DNA of 64,000 nucleotides from Bacteroides sp. (lineage in GTDB: Bacteria; Bacteroidota; Bacteroidia; Bacteroidales; Muribaculaceae). A model generated the notes under the pieces. It did no database searches. It saw only the letters and a list, made by a program, of their open reading frames with translations, and was not told the origin of the DNA. Shown here piece after piece: positions 26,106 through 35,002 of the stretch (position 1 is its first letter; every line of letters starts with the position of its first letter). The translations under genes were made by a program, and so were the position numbers. The stretch covers positions 26,388 through 90,387 of the forward strand of contig JAAVEO010000038.1 in NCBI GenBank assembly GCA_014801225.1. The letters run 5' to 3'.

Positions 26106-26924
26106 TTATTTGGGCGATAATTGGTTGTAGAGTTCGGCGTATGCGTCAATACCCTTGGCTTTGAGTTCTTCTCCCGTGATATAAGGTATCTCCTTACTCT
26201 TCACGAAGTCAAGAAGTTCGGAATCGGGATTTTCCTCATAGAATATCACGGCGTCGCTGTATTCGATAGCGATCTTATGGAGAAGATTGGTATCGGCGGC
26301 CATACTCTTGAATTTTTTTATGTCACGGGCAGGTATGCCGTCGGCCTTCATCTTGTTGAGGATCTCCTCGTTGACTCCGCCGGTCAATTCCCCGGGAATA
26401 ACCGAATACACCACCTTTGTGGCCTTATAGCCCGGTTCGTCACCGCATACCCGACGCAGATAAAGAGGACCGAGCGCGGTAATCCATCCCGAGCAGTGTA
26501 CGATTGCGGGATCCCACTTCAATTTCTTGATTGTCTCCATTGTGCCGCGCGAGAAGAAAATGGCGCGCTCATCATTGTCTGTACGGTTGCTGCCATAGAT
26601 ATCCTCGTCGGAATCAAGTTTCTGGAAGTAATCGTCATTATCGATGAAATATACCTGGATTCGGGAAGGCTGCATGGAGGCTACCTTGATAATCAGGGGA
26701 TGGTCGGCATCGCTGATTATGATGTTCATTCCGCTGAGGCGTATCACCTCGTGCAGCTGATTGCGGCGTTCGTTGACAAGTCCGTATTTTGGCATTACGG
26801 TTCTTACCTCATATCCTCGGCTTTGGATTCCCTGTGCAAGCTCGCGGCTTAGTGTGGAGAATTCGGCTGCCGGAACATACGGCGCAATTTCCTGATTGAT
26901 AAAAAGGATTCTTTTTTTTGGCAT
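26106..26924 (-). CDS. Truncated glycogen/starch-synthase-like protein (GT5 N-lobe only)
   Basis: The 272-residue product aligns with only the N-terminal Rossmann lobe of glycogen synthase (RILFINQEIAPYVPAAEF, EVRTVMPKYG, AIFFSRGTMETIKKL, IVHCSGWITALGPLYLR). A full GT5 enzyme has about 480 residues and a C-terminal ADP-glucose lobe, missing here. The KTGGL loop near the N-terminus is replaced by PAAEFSTL. It therefore cannot work as a normal glycogen synthase and may be regulatory or bind a sugar nucleotide. It is divergent from panC and runs directly into the DUF4270 gene. The reduced form seems fixed in Bacteroidales, so I do not call it a pseudogene. Confidence 0.82.
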   Translation of the reverse strand: MPKKRILFINQEIAPYVPAAEFSTLSRELAQGIQSRGYEVRTVMPKYGLVNERRNQLHEVIRLSGMNIIISDADHPLIIKVASMQPSRIQVYFIDNDDYFQKLDSDEDIYGSNRTDNDERAIFFSRGTMETIKKLKWDPAIVHCSGWITALGPLYLRRVCGDEPGYKATKVVYSVIPGELTGGVNEEILNKMKADGIPARDIKKFKSMAADTNLLHKIAIEYSDAVIFYEENPDSELLDFVKSKEIPYITGEELKAKGIDAYAELYNQLSPK

Positions 26925-27061
26925 ACTATTTGTTCTATGTAGAAGTGAGGACGTGGCCCCGCTCCCGTTCCGTGCGTCTCCCTCCGACAGACAATACTCG
27001 CTATCGCTTGTCGGCTGATTTCTATCCGCTCTTGGACGAAGTGGTGTGGTATAACGCGATG

Positions 27062-27069
27062 CAAAATTA
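27062..27069 (-). promoter_or_regulatory. Possible promoter box for the GT5-like/DUF4270 pair
   Basis: On the minus strand TAATTTTG occurs about 140 bases before the ATG at 26924. A matching TTG box is weak. Apart from this and the panC promoter, the 329-bp gap 26925-27253 shows only an untranslated leader without an evident fold. Confidence 0.45.
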
Positions 27070-27170
27070 ATAAAAATATCTGAATTAAACGAGATTTAAA
27101 GGCGAAATATCCTTAATTTTAAGGTTGTTTAAGAGTAGAAGTCTCCTCCTGAGAAGAAATTTCTCCTCTT

Positions 27171-27203
27171 TTTGCCCAATATCCCAGCTTTTCATTAATT
27201 TTG
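27171..27203 (+). promoter_or_regulatory. Promoter for panC-panD
   Basis: TTTG at 27171-27174 and TAATTTTG at 27196-27203, with a 21-nt gap, match the Bacteroidetes consensus. The start site should lie near 27209, about 45 bases before the panC ATG. Confidence 0.75.
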
Positions 27204-27253
27204 CATCCTAAATAGGAAGTTATATACTTCGTCTAAGAAGTTTCGAAAGAACT

Positions 27254-28111
27254 ATGTTGATAATTAGAACCATAGCCGAGCTCGATTCTTACGTCGACTC
27301 GCTCAAGGCCAACAACCGCTCTATAGGCCTCGTGCCTACAATGGGAGCGCTGCATGCCGGTCATCTATCGCTCGTGCAGCGTGCGGTGGCTGATAATGAC
27401 GATGTGATCGTGAGTCTCTTCGTCAATCCCGTGCAATTCAATAATCCCGATGATCTCGCCACTTATCCCCGTAAGGAGGAAGATGATTTCCGTATGCTCG
27501 CTGAAGCCGGTGTGGTAGCCGTTTTCGCCCCTTCTGTTGAGGAGATTTTCCCCGACGGACCCGAAAATACGGATCGTAAACAGTTTGATCTCGGGTCGGT
27601 GGCGGAGGTGATGGAGGGCGCGATGCGTCCCGGTCATTTCCAGGGGGTCGCCTATATCGTCGACCGTCTTTTCCGCCTCTGCCGTCCAAAGCGCGCCTAT
27701 TTCGGTGAAAAGGATTTTCAGCAGATTGCAGTGATCTCCCGTATGGTGGAGACCGAGCATCTCGATGTGGAGATCATCCCTTGTCCCATCAAGCGGGCCG
27801 ACGATGGTCTCGCACTCTCTTCCCGCAATGCGCTCCTCACTCCCGAGCAGCGCTCCATAGCTCCCGAGATTCATAAGGCTCTCGCCGATAGCGTGGCCTA
27901 TTCCCGTGATCATTCCGTAAGAGCAACCCATGATTCTGTAGTGGAGCGCCTTGACGCTATCCCCGGCCTCAAAGTGGAATACTTTGAAATAGTGGATGCC
28001 CGCACTCTTCTCCCTGTGGAAGAATGGGAGGAGTCGCCCCGTATACAGGGTTGCATCACAGTCTACTGCGGTAAAGTACGCCTCATCGACAATATCTCCT
28101 ATCGCCCGTAA
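27254..28111 (+). CDS. panC: Pantothenate synthetase
   Basis: The 285-residue enzyme joins pantoate and beta-alanine using ATP, the last step of vitamin B5 synthesis, in the cytosol. It shows the HIGH-like nucleotide motif PTMGALHAGHLSLV, the SLFVNPVQFN loop, FGEKDFQQ and the KMSKS-equivalent SSRNALL. Length matches the family (about 280). It is followed after 19 bases by panD, whose product supplies beta-alanine, so the two steps share a transcript. Confidence 0.97.
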   Translation: MLIIRTIAELDSYVDSLKANNRSIGLVPTMGALHAGHLSLVQRAVADNDDVIVSLFVNPVQFNNPDDLATYPRKEEDDFRMLAEAGVVAVFAPSVEEIFPDGPENTDRKQFDLGSVAEVMEGAMRPGHFQGVAYIVDRLFRLCRPKRAYFGEKDFQQIAVISRMVETEHLDVEIIPCPIKRADDGLALSSRNALLTPEQRSIAPEIHKALADSVAYSRDHSVRATHDSVVERLDAIPGLKVEYFEIVDARTLLPVEEWEESPRIQGCITVYCGKVRLIDNISYRP

Positions 28112-28130
28112 TAAATAAAATCACACCATC

Positions 28131-28478
28131 ATGCTTATAGAAATGATGAAATCGAAGATTCACCGTGTCACAGTCACTCAGGCGAATCTCAATTATATAG
28201 GCAGCATCACCATCGACTCTCTTCTGCTTAAAGCCGCCGGTATCCTCGAAGGTCAGAGAGTATGGATCGTCAATAATAACAATGGCGAGCGCTTTGACAC
28301 TTATGTCATTGCCGGCGAGGAAGGTAGCGGAGTGATTTGCCTCAATGGCGCCGCGGCCCGTAAAGCTCAACCCGGCGATATCGTGATTATCATGACCTAT
28401 GCTCTAATGACCCCGGAAGAGGCCGAGAGCTTCAAACCGGTTGTGATTTTCCCCGACACTGCCACTAATAGACTTTGA
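28131..28478 (+). CDS. panD: Aspartate 1-decarboxylase proenzyme
   Basis: The 115-residue pyruvoyl enzyme makes beta-alanine from aspartate. The self-cleavage site is Gly24-Ser25 in YIGSITID, the same position as in the E. coli enzyme; Lys9 and Tyr58-region residues of the active site are also in place (SKIHRV, RFDTY). It follows panC closely and precedes ffh by 23 bases. Normal length. Confidence 0.96.
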   Translation: MLIEMMKSKIHRVTVTQANLNYIGSITIDSLLLKAAGILEGQRVWIVNNNNGERFDTYVIAGEEGSGVICLNGAAARKAQPGDIVIIMTYALMTPEEAESFKPVVIFPDTATNRL

Positions 28479-28501
28479 TTCAAAACTATAATTAAGATAA
28501 G

Positions 28502-29857
28502 ATGTTCAACAGCCTTTCCGAAAACCTCGAGAAATCCTTCAAAAAACTGAAGGGCGAGGGAAAGATCACCGAGATTAATATTGCCGAGACTATGAAGGAG
28601 GTGCGCCGTTCGCTCGTTGCGGCCGACGTCAACTTCAAAGTGGCCAAGACTTTTACAGATACTGTCAAGCAGAAGGCTCTCGGCCAGAATGTAATCACTT
28701 CCCTCAAGCCCCGTGAGTTGATGGTGCGTATCGTACATGACGAGCTTACCGAACTTATGGGCGGTGAGGAAGCTCCACTCAACCTTTCAGGCAATCCCAG
28801 TGTCATCCTTATGTCGGGTCTGCAGGGTTCCGGTAAGACTACATTTACCGGCAAACTTGCCCGAAAGCTCCGTTCCGCAAAGGGTAAGCGTCCTCTGCTT
28901 ATCGCAGCCGATACCCGTCGTGACGCGGCTCGCGAGCAGCTCCGGATTCTTGCCGAGGGTATCAATGTGCCGGTCTATACAGAGGAGGATACTACCGATC
29001 CCGTTCAGATCGCTCTCAACGGTATAGCACATGCGAAGGCCAACCGTTATGATGTGGTAATCGTCGATACGGCCGGTCGTCTCGCTGTCGATGAGGAGAT
29101 GATGGATGAGATCGAACGTATCAAGAATGCCATTCATCCTCAGGAGACTCTATTCGTGGTGGACTCCATGACCGGTAATGATGCCGTGAATACCGCCAAG
29201 GCCTTCAACGACCGTATCGACTTCGATGGCGTTATCCTCACCAAGCTCGATGGTGATGCACGTGGCGGCGCCGCCCTCACAATCCGTACCGTCGTAAAGA
29301 AACCGATTAAATATATCGGCACCGGCGAGAAAATGGAGGATATCCAGGAATTCAATCCGGAAGGTATGGCGTCCCGTATCCTCGGAATGGGTGATATCGT
29401 GGAGCTCGCCAAGCGTGCACAGGAGATATATGATGAGAAGGAGGCTCAGAAGATGGCCGAGAAGATCAAGAAGAATAAATTTGACTTCGAGGACTTTCTG
29501 AAGCAGGTACATCAGATCAAGAAGATGGGTAACATCAAGGATCTTGCCATGATGATTCCGGGCGTGGGCAAAGCAATCAAGGATATCGATATCGACGACA
29601 ATGCCTTCAAGGGTATTGAAGCTATCATCTATTCCATGACTCCTGATGAGCGTCATAATCCCGAGATTATCCGTGGCTCTCGCCGCGACCGTATCGCCAA
29701 AGGTTCCGGCACTACCCGTCAGGAAGTGGACCGTCTTCTCAAGCAGTTTGAGCAGACCCGCAAGATGATGCGGATGGTGACAAATGTTAAGAATCCCATG
29801 AAGATGATGTCGCAGATGCGCCAGGCCCAGAAAGGTCAGGGCATGCCGCGTAGATGA
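28502..29857 (+). CDS. ffh: Signal recognition particle GTPase Ffh (SRP54)
   Basis: The 451-residue protein has the N domain (1-90), the G domain with GLQGSGKT (106-113), DTAGR and TKLDGDARGG, and the Met-rich M domain from about 330 (KMGNIKDLAMMIPG to RKMMRMVTN) that binds SRP RNA and signal peptides. It targets inner-membrane proteins to FtsY and the Sec translocon. It lies downstream of panCD and 10 bases before an ABC exporter. The SRP RNA itself is not in this window. Confidence 0.98.
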   Translation: MFNSLSENLEKSFKKLKGEGKITEINIAETMKEVRRSLVAADVNFKVAKTFTDTVKQKALGQNVITSLKPRELMVRIVHDELTELMGGEEAPLNLSGNPSVILMSGLQGSGKTTFTGKLARKLRSAKGKRPLLIAADTRRDAAREQLRILAEGINVPVYTEEDTTDPVQIALNGIAHAKANRYDVVIVDTAGRLAVDEEMMDEIERIKNAIHPQETLFVVDSMTGNDAVNTAKAFNDRIDFDGVILTKLDGDARGGAALTIRTVVKKPIKYIGTGEKMEDIQEFNPEGMASRILGMGDIVELAKRAQEIYDEKEAQKMAEKIKKNKFDFEDFLKQVHQIKKMGNIKDLAMMIPGVGKAIKDIDIDDNAFKGIEAIIYSMTPDERHNPEIIRGSRRDRIAKGSGTTRQEVDRLLKQFEQTRKMMRMVTNVKNPMKMMSQMRQAQKGQGMPRR

Positions 29858-29867
29858 TATCTCACTG

Positions 29868-31718
29868 ATGAAAGATATAGTGATGTTTATAAGGCGCTTC
29901 ACGGCGCCTTATAAATGGAATCTTGTATGGAGCGTGGTCCTAAATCTTCTGACCGCGCTCCTTACGGTATTTTCATACGCCTTCATAATCCCTATCCTTC
30001 AGATGCTTTTCGGCATCAGTGAGCAGAAAAGCTACGAGTTCATGCCGCTCGGTTCCGCTTCGCTTGATAAGGTGGTGGTGAATGATTTCTATTATCTGAT
30101 AGGAAAGGTGGTAGGAAGCAATGGCCCCGTAAAGGCTCTCGGCCTTTTGGCCGGAGTGCTTGTGGCAATGACGCTGTTAAAAGTCCTTTCCGCTTTCTTC
30201 TCGGAGTATTTTACGATTGGCTTGCGCAATGGTGTGGTACGCGATATGCGCAACACTCTCTACGATAAGATACTCTCCCTCCCCATAGGATTCTTCACCG
30301 GCGAACGCAAGGGTGATATAATAGCGCGTATCTCCGGCGACGTTACTGAGGTGGATGCTTCCGTGGTGCAGAGTATCTATGCCCTTATCAAGCATCCGAT
30401 AGCTATCGTCATCTATCTTACGATGATGTTGATGGTGAGTTGGCAGCTTACGGTGTTTGTCCTACTTCTCCTTCCGGTAATAGGGGGGCTTATGGGGCTT
30501 ATCGGTCGTAAGCTCAAAGCGCAGTCGCATAAGGCTCAGGAGCTTTGGAGTCTTATTCTCTCTACAGTCGACGAGACTCTCGGCGGTCTGCGTATCATCA
30601 AGGCTTTCAATGCCGAGGGACTTATGAGACGTCGGTTCGGGAAAGAGACGGATGACTATTATCGTCAGATGAATCTCATTAGCCGGCGCTATGCCCTGGC
30701 TCATCCTATGAGTGAATTTCTCGGCACAGTGGCCATCGCCCTTGTGCTTTGGTTCGGGGGAATGTTGATTCTCTCCAAGGATTCCTCTATGGATGCCGCG
30801 AGCTTTATCTATTATATCGGTATATTCTACAGCATCATAAATCCCGCCAAAGAACTTGCCAAGACGAGTTATGCCGTGAGTAAAGGTATGGCTTCGCTCG
30901 AACGTATCGATGTCATTCTCAATGCCGAGAATCCCATCAAGGAGGGCTCCGGCAGTCTGACGCCCGGTGAAGAGTCGCAGCCCGCCTCGATCTCGTTCAA
31001 GGGTGTGGATTTCAGCTACGATGAAGGGAGAAAGGTGCTTTCCGATATCAATCTCGATGTGAAGGCCGGACAGACAGTGGCGATTGTGGGACAATCCGGA
31101 TCGGGAAAATCTACTCTTGTCGACCTTATCCCGCGTTTCTGGGATACGGAAAGGGGAGAGGTGCTGGTCAATGGTCGTGATGTGCGTTCCTATCGTATTG
31201 CCGACCTTCGCTCGCTTATGGGTAATGTGAATCAGGAGGCTATTCTATTCAACGACACCTTCTTCAACAATATCGCTTTCGGAGTGGAGGGTGCTACCCG
31301 CGAAGAGGTGGAAGCCGCCGCTAAGATCGCCAACGCTCATGATTTCATTATGGCTACTCCGGATGGATATGACACACTTGTGGGCGACCGCGGATGTCGT
31401 CTCTCGGGTGGCCAACGTCAGAGGGTGAGTATTGCACGGGCTATTCTCAAGAATCCTCCGGTACTGATTCTTGATGAGGCCACTTCCGCGCTCGACACTG
31501 AGAGCGAACGTCTCGTGCAGCAGGCTCTCGAGCATCTGATGAAGGAGCGTACCACAGTTGTCATTGCCCATAGACTCTCCACTATCTCCAACGCTGATCT
31601 TATCTGCGTGATGTATGAAGGAAGGATTGTGGAACGTGGCACTCATGATGAGCTTATGGCTCTTGACGGCCACTATCGCCGATTGGTGGACATGCAGCAA
31701 TTGGCCTCCTCGAAGTAA
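29868..31718 (+). CDS. ABC exporter, MsbA-like half-transporter
   Basis: The 616-residue protein has an N-terminal six-helix type IV membrane domain (about 15-330; first helix NLVWSVVLNLLTALLTVF) fused to an ATPase with Walker A GQSGSGKST, Q-loop NQEAILFNDT, signature LSGGQRQRVSIA and Walker B VLILDEATSALD. Such half-transporters work as homodimers and export lipids, peptides or drugs. The gene is annotated MsbA-like in Bacteroidales, but the substrate cannot be read from sequence. It begins 10 bases after ffh, suggesting read-through, and is followed by a clear terminator. Confidence 0.92.
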   Translation: MKDIVMFIRRFTAPYKWNLVWSVVLNLLTALLTVFSYAFIIPILQMLFGISEQKSYEFMPLGSASLDKVVVNDFYYLIGKVVGSNGPVKALGLLAGVLVAMTLLKVLSAFFSEYFTIGLRNGVVRDMRNTLYDKILSLPIGFFTGERKGDIIARISGDVTEVDASVVQSIYALIKHPIAIVIYLTMMLMVSWQLTVFVLLLLPVIGGLMGLIGRKLKAQSHKAQELWSLILSTVDETLGGLRIIKAFNAEGLMRRRFGKETDDYYRQMNLISRRYALAHPMSEFLGTVAIALVLWFGGMLILSKDSSMDAASFIYYIGIFYSIINPAKELAKTSYAVSKGMASLERIDVILNAENPIKEGSGSLTPGEESQPASISFKGVDFSYDEGRKVLSDINLDVKAGQTVAIVGQSGSGKSTLVDLIPRFWDTERGEVLVNGRDVRSYRIADLRSLMGNVNQEAILFNDTFFNNIAFGVEGATREEVEAAAKIANAHDFIMATPDGYDTLVGDRGCRLSGGQRQRVSIARAILKNPPVLILDEATSALDTESERLVQQALEHLMKERTTVVIAHRLSTISNADLICVMYEGRIVERGTHDELMALDGHYRRLVDMQQLASSK

Positions 31719-31741
31719 ACTTTGATACATACCTCTTTTTT

Positions 31742-31796
31742 AGCTGTCGGCAGGTTGGGAAAATTTCATGATTTTCCTCCTGTTGACAGCTTTTTT
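31742..31796 (+). terminator. Rho-independent terminator after the ABC exporter
   Basis: AGCTGTCGGCAGG pairs with CCTGTTGACAGCT (two G-U pairs) and is followed by a run of six T. It separates the panC-to-ABC run from the steroid-type operon. Confidence 0.85.
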
Positions 31797-31804
31797 ATTC
31801 CACT

Positions 31805-31837
31805 TTTGTGCTCTTTGGGAAATTTTTTGTAATTTTG
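31805..31837 (+). promoter_or_regulatory. Promoter for the PurN-CD225 / steroid-reductase-like operon
   Basis: TTTG (31805-31808), a 21-nt gap and TAATTTTG (31830-31837) match the Bacteroidetes consensus. The start site would lie about 50 bases before the first ATG at 31896. No other promoter-like site is seen before the following four genes, which overlap or nearly touch. Confidence 0.75.
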
Positions 31838-31895
31838 AACCGAAGTAAGACCCCATCTCACAAGAAATATTAGCTGTGGGGTCGGATACAAGATT

Positions 31896-32996
31896 ATGAA
31901 AAGAATAGCTGTTTTTGCCTCCGGAGAGGGACGTGCGGCAGTTGCGCTCGCTTCTCTATTCAATGAAGGCAACCGCATAAAAGTGGTTCTCGCGATTTCC
32001 GACCGCGAGAATTCTCCCATGCTCGAGGCTATGCAGGAGCTTGGTGTGGAGACATTGTATGTGCCTCGTGAGAAATGGACTTCCTCCCCTGAGGAAATAT
32101 TGGATCTCCTTCATAGTGCCGAGATTGATATTCTTGTGGCGGATGGCCTTGGGTCTTTGATTCCCGCCCCGATTTTCGAGGCGTATAGAGGTGCCATTCT
32201 TGCCATATTCCCCTCTCTTACTCCTTCCGATTCTGTAGGAGCCGTAGATTCTCTTGCTGTGCAGAAGGAGGTCATTGCGGCAGATGATGCCTTGGCGGGA
32301 GCGGTTGTATGCCGTTCGGAAGATACTGATGGCACAGGCACCATTATACTTCAAGAGACATGCGATGCCGGCGTAGATCCGGAAACTCTTGCGGAGAGAG
32401 TCGCGGAGATTGAGCGTAACCTTCTCCCCCGTGCTGTATTCGCACATATCCGGGATATGGAAACTTCCGACTCTGACGTTGTTGTGACGGATGTTTCTGA
32501 TGTGACGGTAAAGCAGGAGGCTCATGTAGAACGTGATATCCCCATTGACGGCGAAGATGAAGAGAAGAAAGATGTCTCTATCGAGGAGCAATGGGCCGAT
32601 ACTCTCGGTATCCCGTATAATCCATCGGAGATAAAGGCAGTGCCCCCTCCCGTGCCGGGATACGCTTCTTCCGGGCCACACTCCTCTAATCCGTATGCCG
32701 GTATCGGAAATGCTCCGCAGTCCGCCTATACTCCGCAATCAGAGATTCCCGGAAGCGAGCTTCCTCCCATGCCGAAGAATTATCTTGTATGGTCGGTGCT
32801 ATGCACTGTCTTATGTTGTTTCATACCGGGTATTGTGGCCATCATCTATTCATCTCAAGTCTCCTCCCGTTATTATGCTCATGATTATGAAGGGGCGAAG
32901 CGCTCATCGGAGAAGGCTGAGATATGGATTATAGTCTCCTTCGTGCTCGGACTCGTCTGCTCCACATTCTACCTCCCTCTGATGCTTATATCATGA
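31896..32996 (+). CDS. Inactive PurN-like domain fused to CD225-like membrane domain
   Basis: Residues 1-190 follow the fold of glycinamide ribonucleotide formyltransferase (PurN): RIAVFASGEGRAAVAL, LVADGLGSLIPAPIFEAYRGAILAIFPSL, TDGTGTIILQE. The catalytic pair Asn106/His108 of E. coli (LNIHPS) is Ala103/Phe105 here, while the Asp (145) remains, so formyl transfer is not expected. An acidic, Pro-rich linker (about 195-285) leads to two membrane helices (about 290-366) resembling the CD225/dispanin family (VWSVLCTVLCCFIPGIVAIIYSS). I know of no described protein with this pairing. It heads the operon; its stop overlaps the next start (ATGA). Function unknown; perhaps a membrane-tethered nucleotide or folate sensor. 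Confidence 0.75.
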   Translation: MKRIAVFASGEGRAAVALASLFNEGNRIKVVLAISDRENSPMLEAMQELGVETLYVPREKWTSSPEEILDLLHSAEIDILVADGLGSLIPAPIFEAYRGAILAIFPSLTPSDSVGAVDSLAVQKEVIAADDALAGAVVCRSEDTDGTGTIILQETCDAGVDPETLAERVAEIERNLLPRAVFAHIRDMETSDSDVVVTDVSDVTVKQEAHVERDIPIDGEDEEKKDVSIEEQWADTLGIPYNPSEIKAVPPPVPGYASSGPHSSNPYAGIGNAPQSAYTPQSEIPGSELPPMPKNYLVWSVLCTVLCCFIPGIVAIIYSSQVSSRYYAHDYEGAKRSSEKAEIWIIVSFVLGLVCSTFYLPLMLIS

Positions 32997-33766
32997 TGTT
33001 CTCGCCTGATTTCTATTACACAGTGCTTATCGTGATGACGGTGTTGGCAGTAATCGTGTTCATCTTGCTTCATTTCGTCACCGCCGGATATGGCATGATG
33101 CGTTCCGGAAAATGGGGTGTGGCAATATCCAACCGTATCGGATGGATACTTATGGAAGCCCCGGTATTCTTCGCCATGCTCGCCCTTTGGTGGTGCAGCT
33201 CCCGGGCTACGCAGGTTGCTCCGATAGTGATGGCCTCTCTTTTCCTGCTTCATTATTTTCAGCGTTCCTTTGTTTTCCCCTTTCTGCTTAAGGGGAAAGG
33301 GAAGATGCCGGTTTCGATTGTGGCGATGGGAATCACGTTCAATCTTATCAATGCCTATATGCTCGGAGGATGGATTTTCTATGTCTCGCCCGAGGATACA
33401 TATCCCGTCTCATGGTTATGGTCGCCTCAGTTTATAATAGGCACAGTCATGTTCTTCTTCGGGATGGGCGTGAATATTCAGAGCGATCATATCGTGCGTT
33501 CGCTCCGTCGTCCCGGCGACACTCGCCATTATATTCCCAAAGGGGGAATGTATCGCTACGTCACATCCGCCAATTATCTCGGGGAATTTATCGAATGGAC
33601 CGGATTCGCAATCCTCACTTGGTCGTGGGCCGGAGCCGTATTCGCTCTCTGGACCTTCGCCAACCTTGCTCCGCGAGCCCGAAGCATACATAAAAGATAT
33701 CTTCAGGAGTTCGGCAATGAATATGTTGCCCTTCATCGTAAATATATATTACCTTTCATATACTGA
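32993..33766 (+). CDS. Steroid 5-alpha-reductase family membrane enzyme
   Basis: The 257-residue, multi-helix membrane protein is close to human SRD5A1/2. The two substrate-contact residues known in SRD5A2, Glu57 and Tyr91, are present as Glu55 (WILMEAP) and Tyr88 (LHYFQRSF). The C-terminal NADPH region is nearly colinear: FFGMGVNIQSD, IPKGGMYRYVTSANYLGE, FIEWTGFAI and a final ILPFIY. The family reduces the delta4 double bond of 3-oxo steroids with NADPH to the 5-alpha (flat, allo) form. I chose the ATG at 32993, overlapping the preceding stop; an upstream in-frame ATG at 32924 runs inside the previous gene. The neighbouring flavoenzyme and SDR genes support steroid or bile acid metabolism. 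Confidence 0.87.
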   Translation: MMFSPDFYYTVLIVMTVLAVIVFILLHFVTAGYGMMRSGKWGVAISNRIGWILMEAPVFFAMLALWWCSSRATQVAPIVMASLFLLHYFQRSFVFPFLLKGKGKMPVSIVAMGITFNLINAYMLGGWIFYVSPEDTYPVSWLWSPQFIIGTVMFFFGMGVNIQSDHIVRSLRRPGDTRHYIPKGGMYRYVTSANYLGEFIEWTGFAILTWSWAGAVFALWTFANLAPRARSIHKRYLQEFGNEYVALHRKYILPFIY

Positions 33767-33772
33767 CACCAC

Positions 33773-35002
33773 ATGAAACTCTTTACCCCGGGATGGATAG
33801 GTCCGGTGGAATTACGCAATCGTACTATCCGTTCAGCAGCCTTCGAGGGTATGGGAAAGGACAATGGGCCCACTCCCATGCTCCGTGCCTATCATCGTTC
33901 TGTAGCCGAGGGCGGAGTGGGCATGACCACTCTTGCCTATGCCGGAATATGCCGTTCGGCTCTGAGTTTCGACACCCAGCTTTGGCTAAGGCCCGAGATT
34001 GTACCCTCTCTCAGGGAAATCACGGATGATATCCATGCAGCCGGGGCAAAAGCCTCCATTCAGATAGGCCACTGCGGCAATATGACTCATATAGCCACGG
34101 CAGGTGGTATTCCCGTAGGTGCTTCTTCCGGATTCAATCTATATTCTCCCACTATCGTCAGAGGGCTTCGTAAGGATGAACTCAAAGATCTCGCACGATG
34201 TTTCGGCGATGCTGTTCGTACGGCCCGTGATGCCGGTTTCGATTGTGTGGAGGTCCATGCCGGTCATGGTTATCTCATCTCGCAGTTCCTTTCGCCCTAT
34301 ACTAATCATCGTCGTGACGAATATGGCGGCGACCTTGATTCCCGTATGCGTTTCATGCGGGAATGTATGGAGGAAGTGATGAAAGCGGCCGGCTCCGATA
34401 TGGGTGTACTGGTGAAGACCAATATGCGCGATGGTTTCAAAGGAGGGCTTGAATTGGAGCAGTGTCTTCGAGTGGCCCGCGAACTTGAGAATCTCGGAGC
34501 GCATGCCTTGGTGCTTTCCGGAGGTTTCGTGAGCAAAGCGCCGATGTATGTGATGCGCGGAGAGATGCCCATCTATTCCATGACGTACTACATGAAGCAG
34601 TGGTGGCTTAAGTATGGAGTACGTATGTTTGGCAAGATGATGATTCCCGAAGCACCGTTCAAGGAGTTGTATTTTCTTGAAGACGCCAAGGAATTTCGCC
34701 GTGAACTCAAGTTGCCGCTCGTCTATGTGGGAGGAGTGGTAAGTCGCGATGGTGCCGAAAAGGTGCTCGATGATGAAGGATTCGATTTTATCCAGATGGG
34801 CAGGGCTCTCCTCAACGAGCCGGATTTCGTCAACCGTATGCGAGACGTTGAACACCACCGTTGTGGTTGCGACCATGTGAATTATTGCATTGCCCGGATG
34901 TATTCTCGGGAGATGGCTTGTCATAAACATCTTGATAATCTTCCTCCGCGTATTTGCAAGGAGATCGAGAAAATAAAGAAGAGAAATGTTTCGCAAAAGT
35001 AG
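33773..35002 (+). CDS. Old Yellow Enzyme family NADH:flavin oxidoreductase
   Basis: The 409-residue protein is a FMN-binding TIM barrel: ELRNRTIRSAAFEGM at the start, IQIGHCGN, the substrate His pair in EVHAGHGYLISQFLSPYTNHR (His162, His165), DEYGGDLDSR, and a C-terminal phosphate site YVGGVVSRDGAEKVLDDEG with IQMGRALLNEP. It then has four Cys (364, 366, 372, 383) in CGCDHVNYC and MACH, like the Fe-S knuckle of larger relatives such as BaiCD, but the C-terminal FAD domain of those is absent. OYE enzymes reduce activated C=C bonds; bacterial 5-beta-reductases of 3-oxo-delta4 steroids belong here. It lies 6 bases after the 5-alpha-reductase gene and overlaps the next gene. Confidence 0.9.
   Translation: MKLFTPGWIGPVELRNRTIRSAAFEGMGKDNGPTPMLRAYHRSVAEGGVGMTTLAYAGICRSALSFDTQLWLRPEIVPSLREITDDIHAAGAKASIQIGHCGNMTHIATAGGIPVGASSGFNLYSPTIVRGLRKDELKDLARCFGDAVRTARDAGFDCVEVHAGHGYLISQFLSPYTNHRRDEYGGDLDSRMRFMRECMEEVMKAAGSDMGVLVKTNMRDGFKGGLELEQCLRVARELENLGAHALVLSGGFVSKAPMYVMRGEMPIYSMTYYMKQWWLKYGVRMFGKMMIPEAPFKELYFLEDAKEFRRELKLPLVYVGGVVSRDGAEKVLDDEGFDFIQMGRALLNEPDFVNRMRDVEHHRCGCDHVNYCIARMYSREMACHKHLDNLPPRICKEIEKIKKRNVSQK

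Noticed and set aside
26849-27064. Small frame upstream of the GT5-like gene
   Set aside because: Overlaps the start of the GT5-like gene and the leader, with low-complexity product and no family.
33773-35002. BaiCD/BaiH bile-acid operon enzyme
   Set aside because: The protein lacks the C-terminal FAD/NAD domains (about 640 residues expected) and no other bai genes are here.
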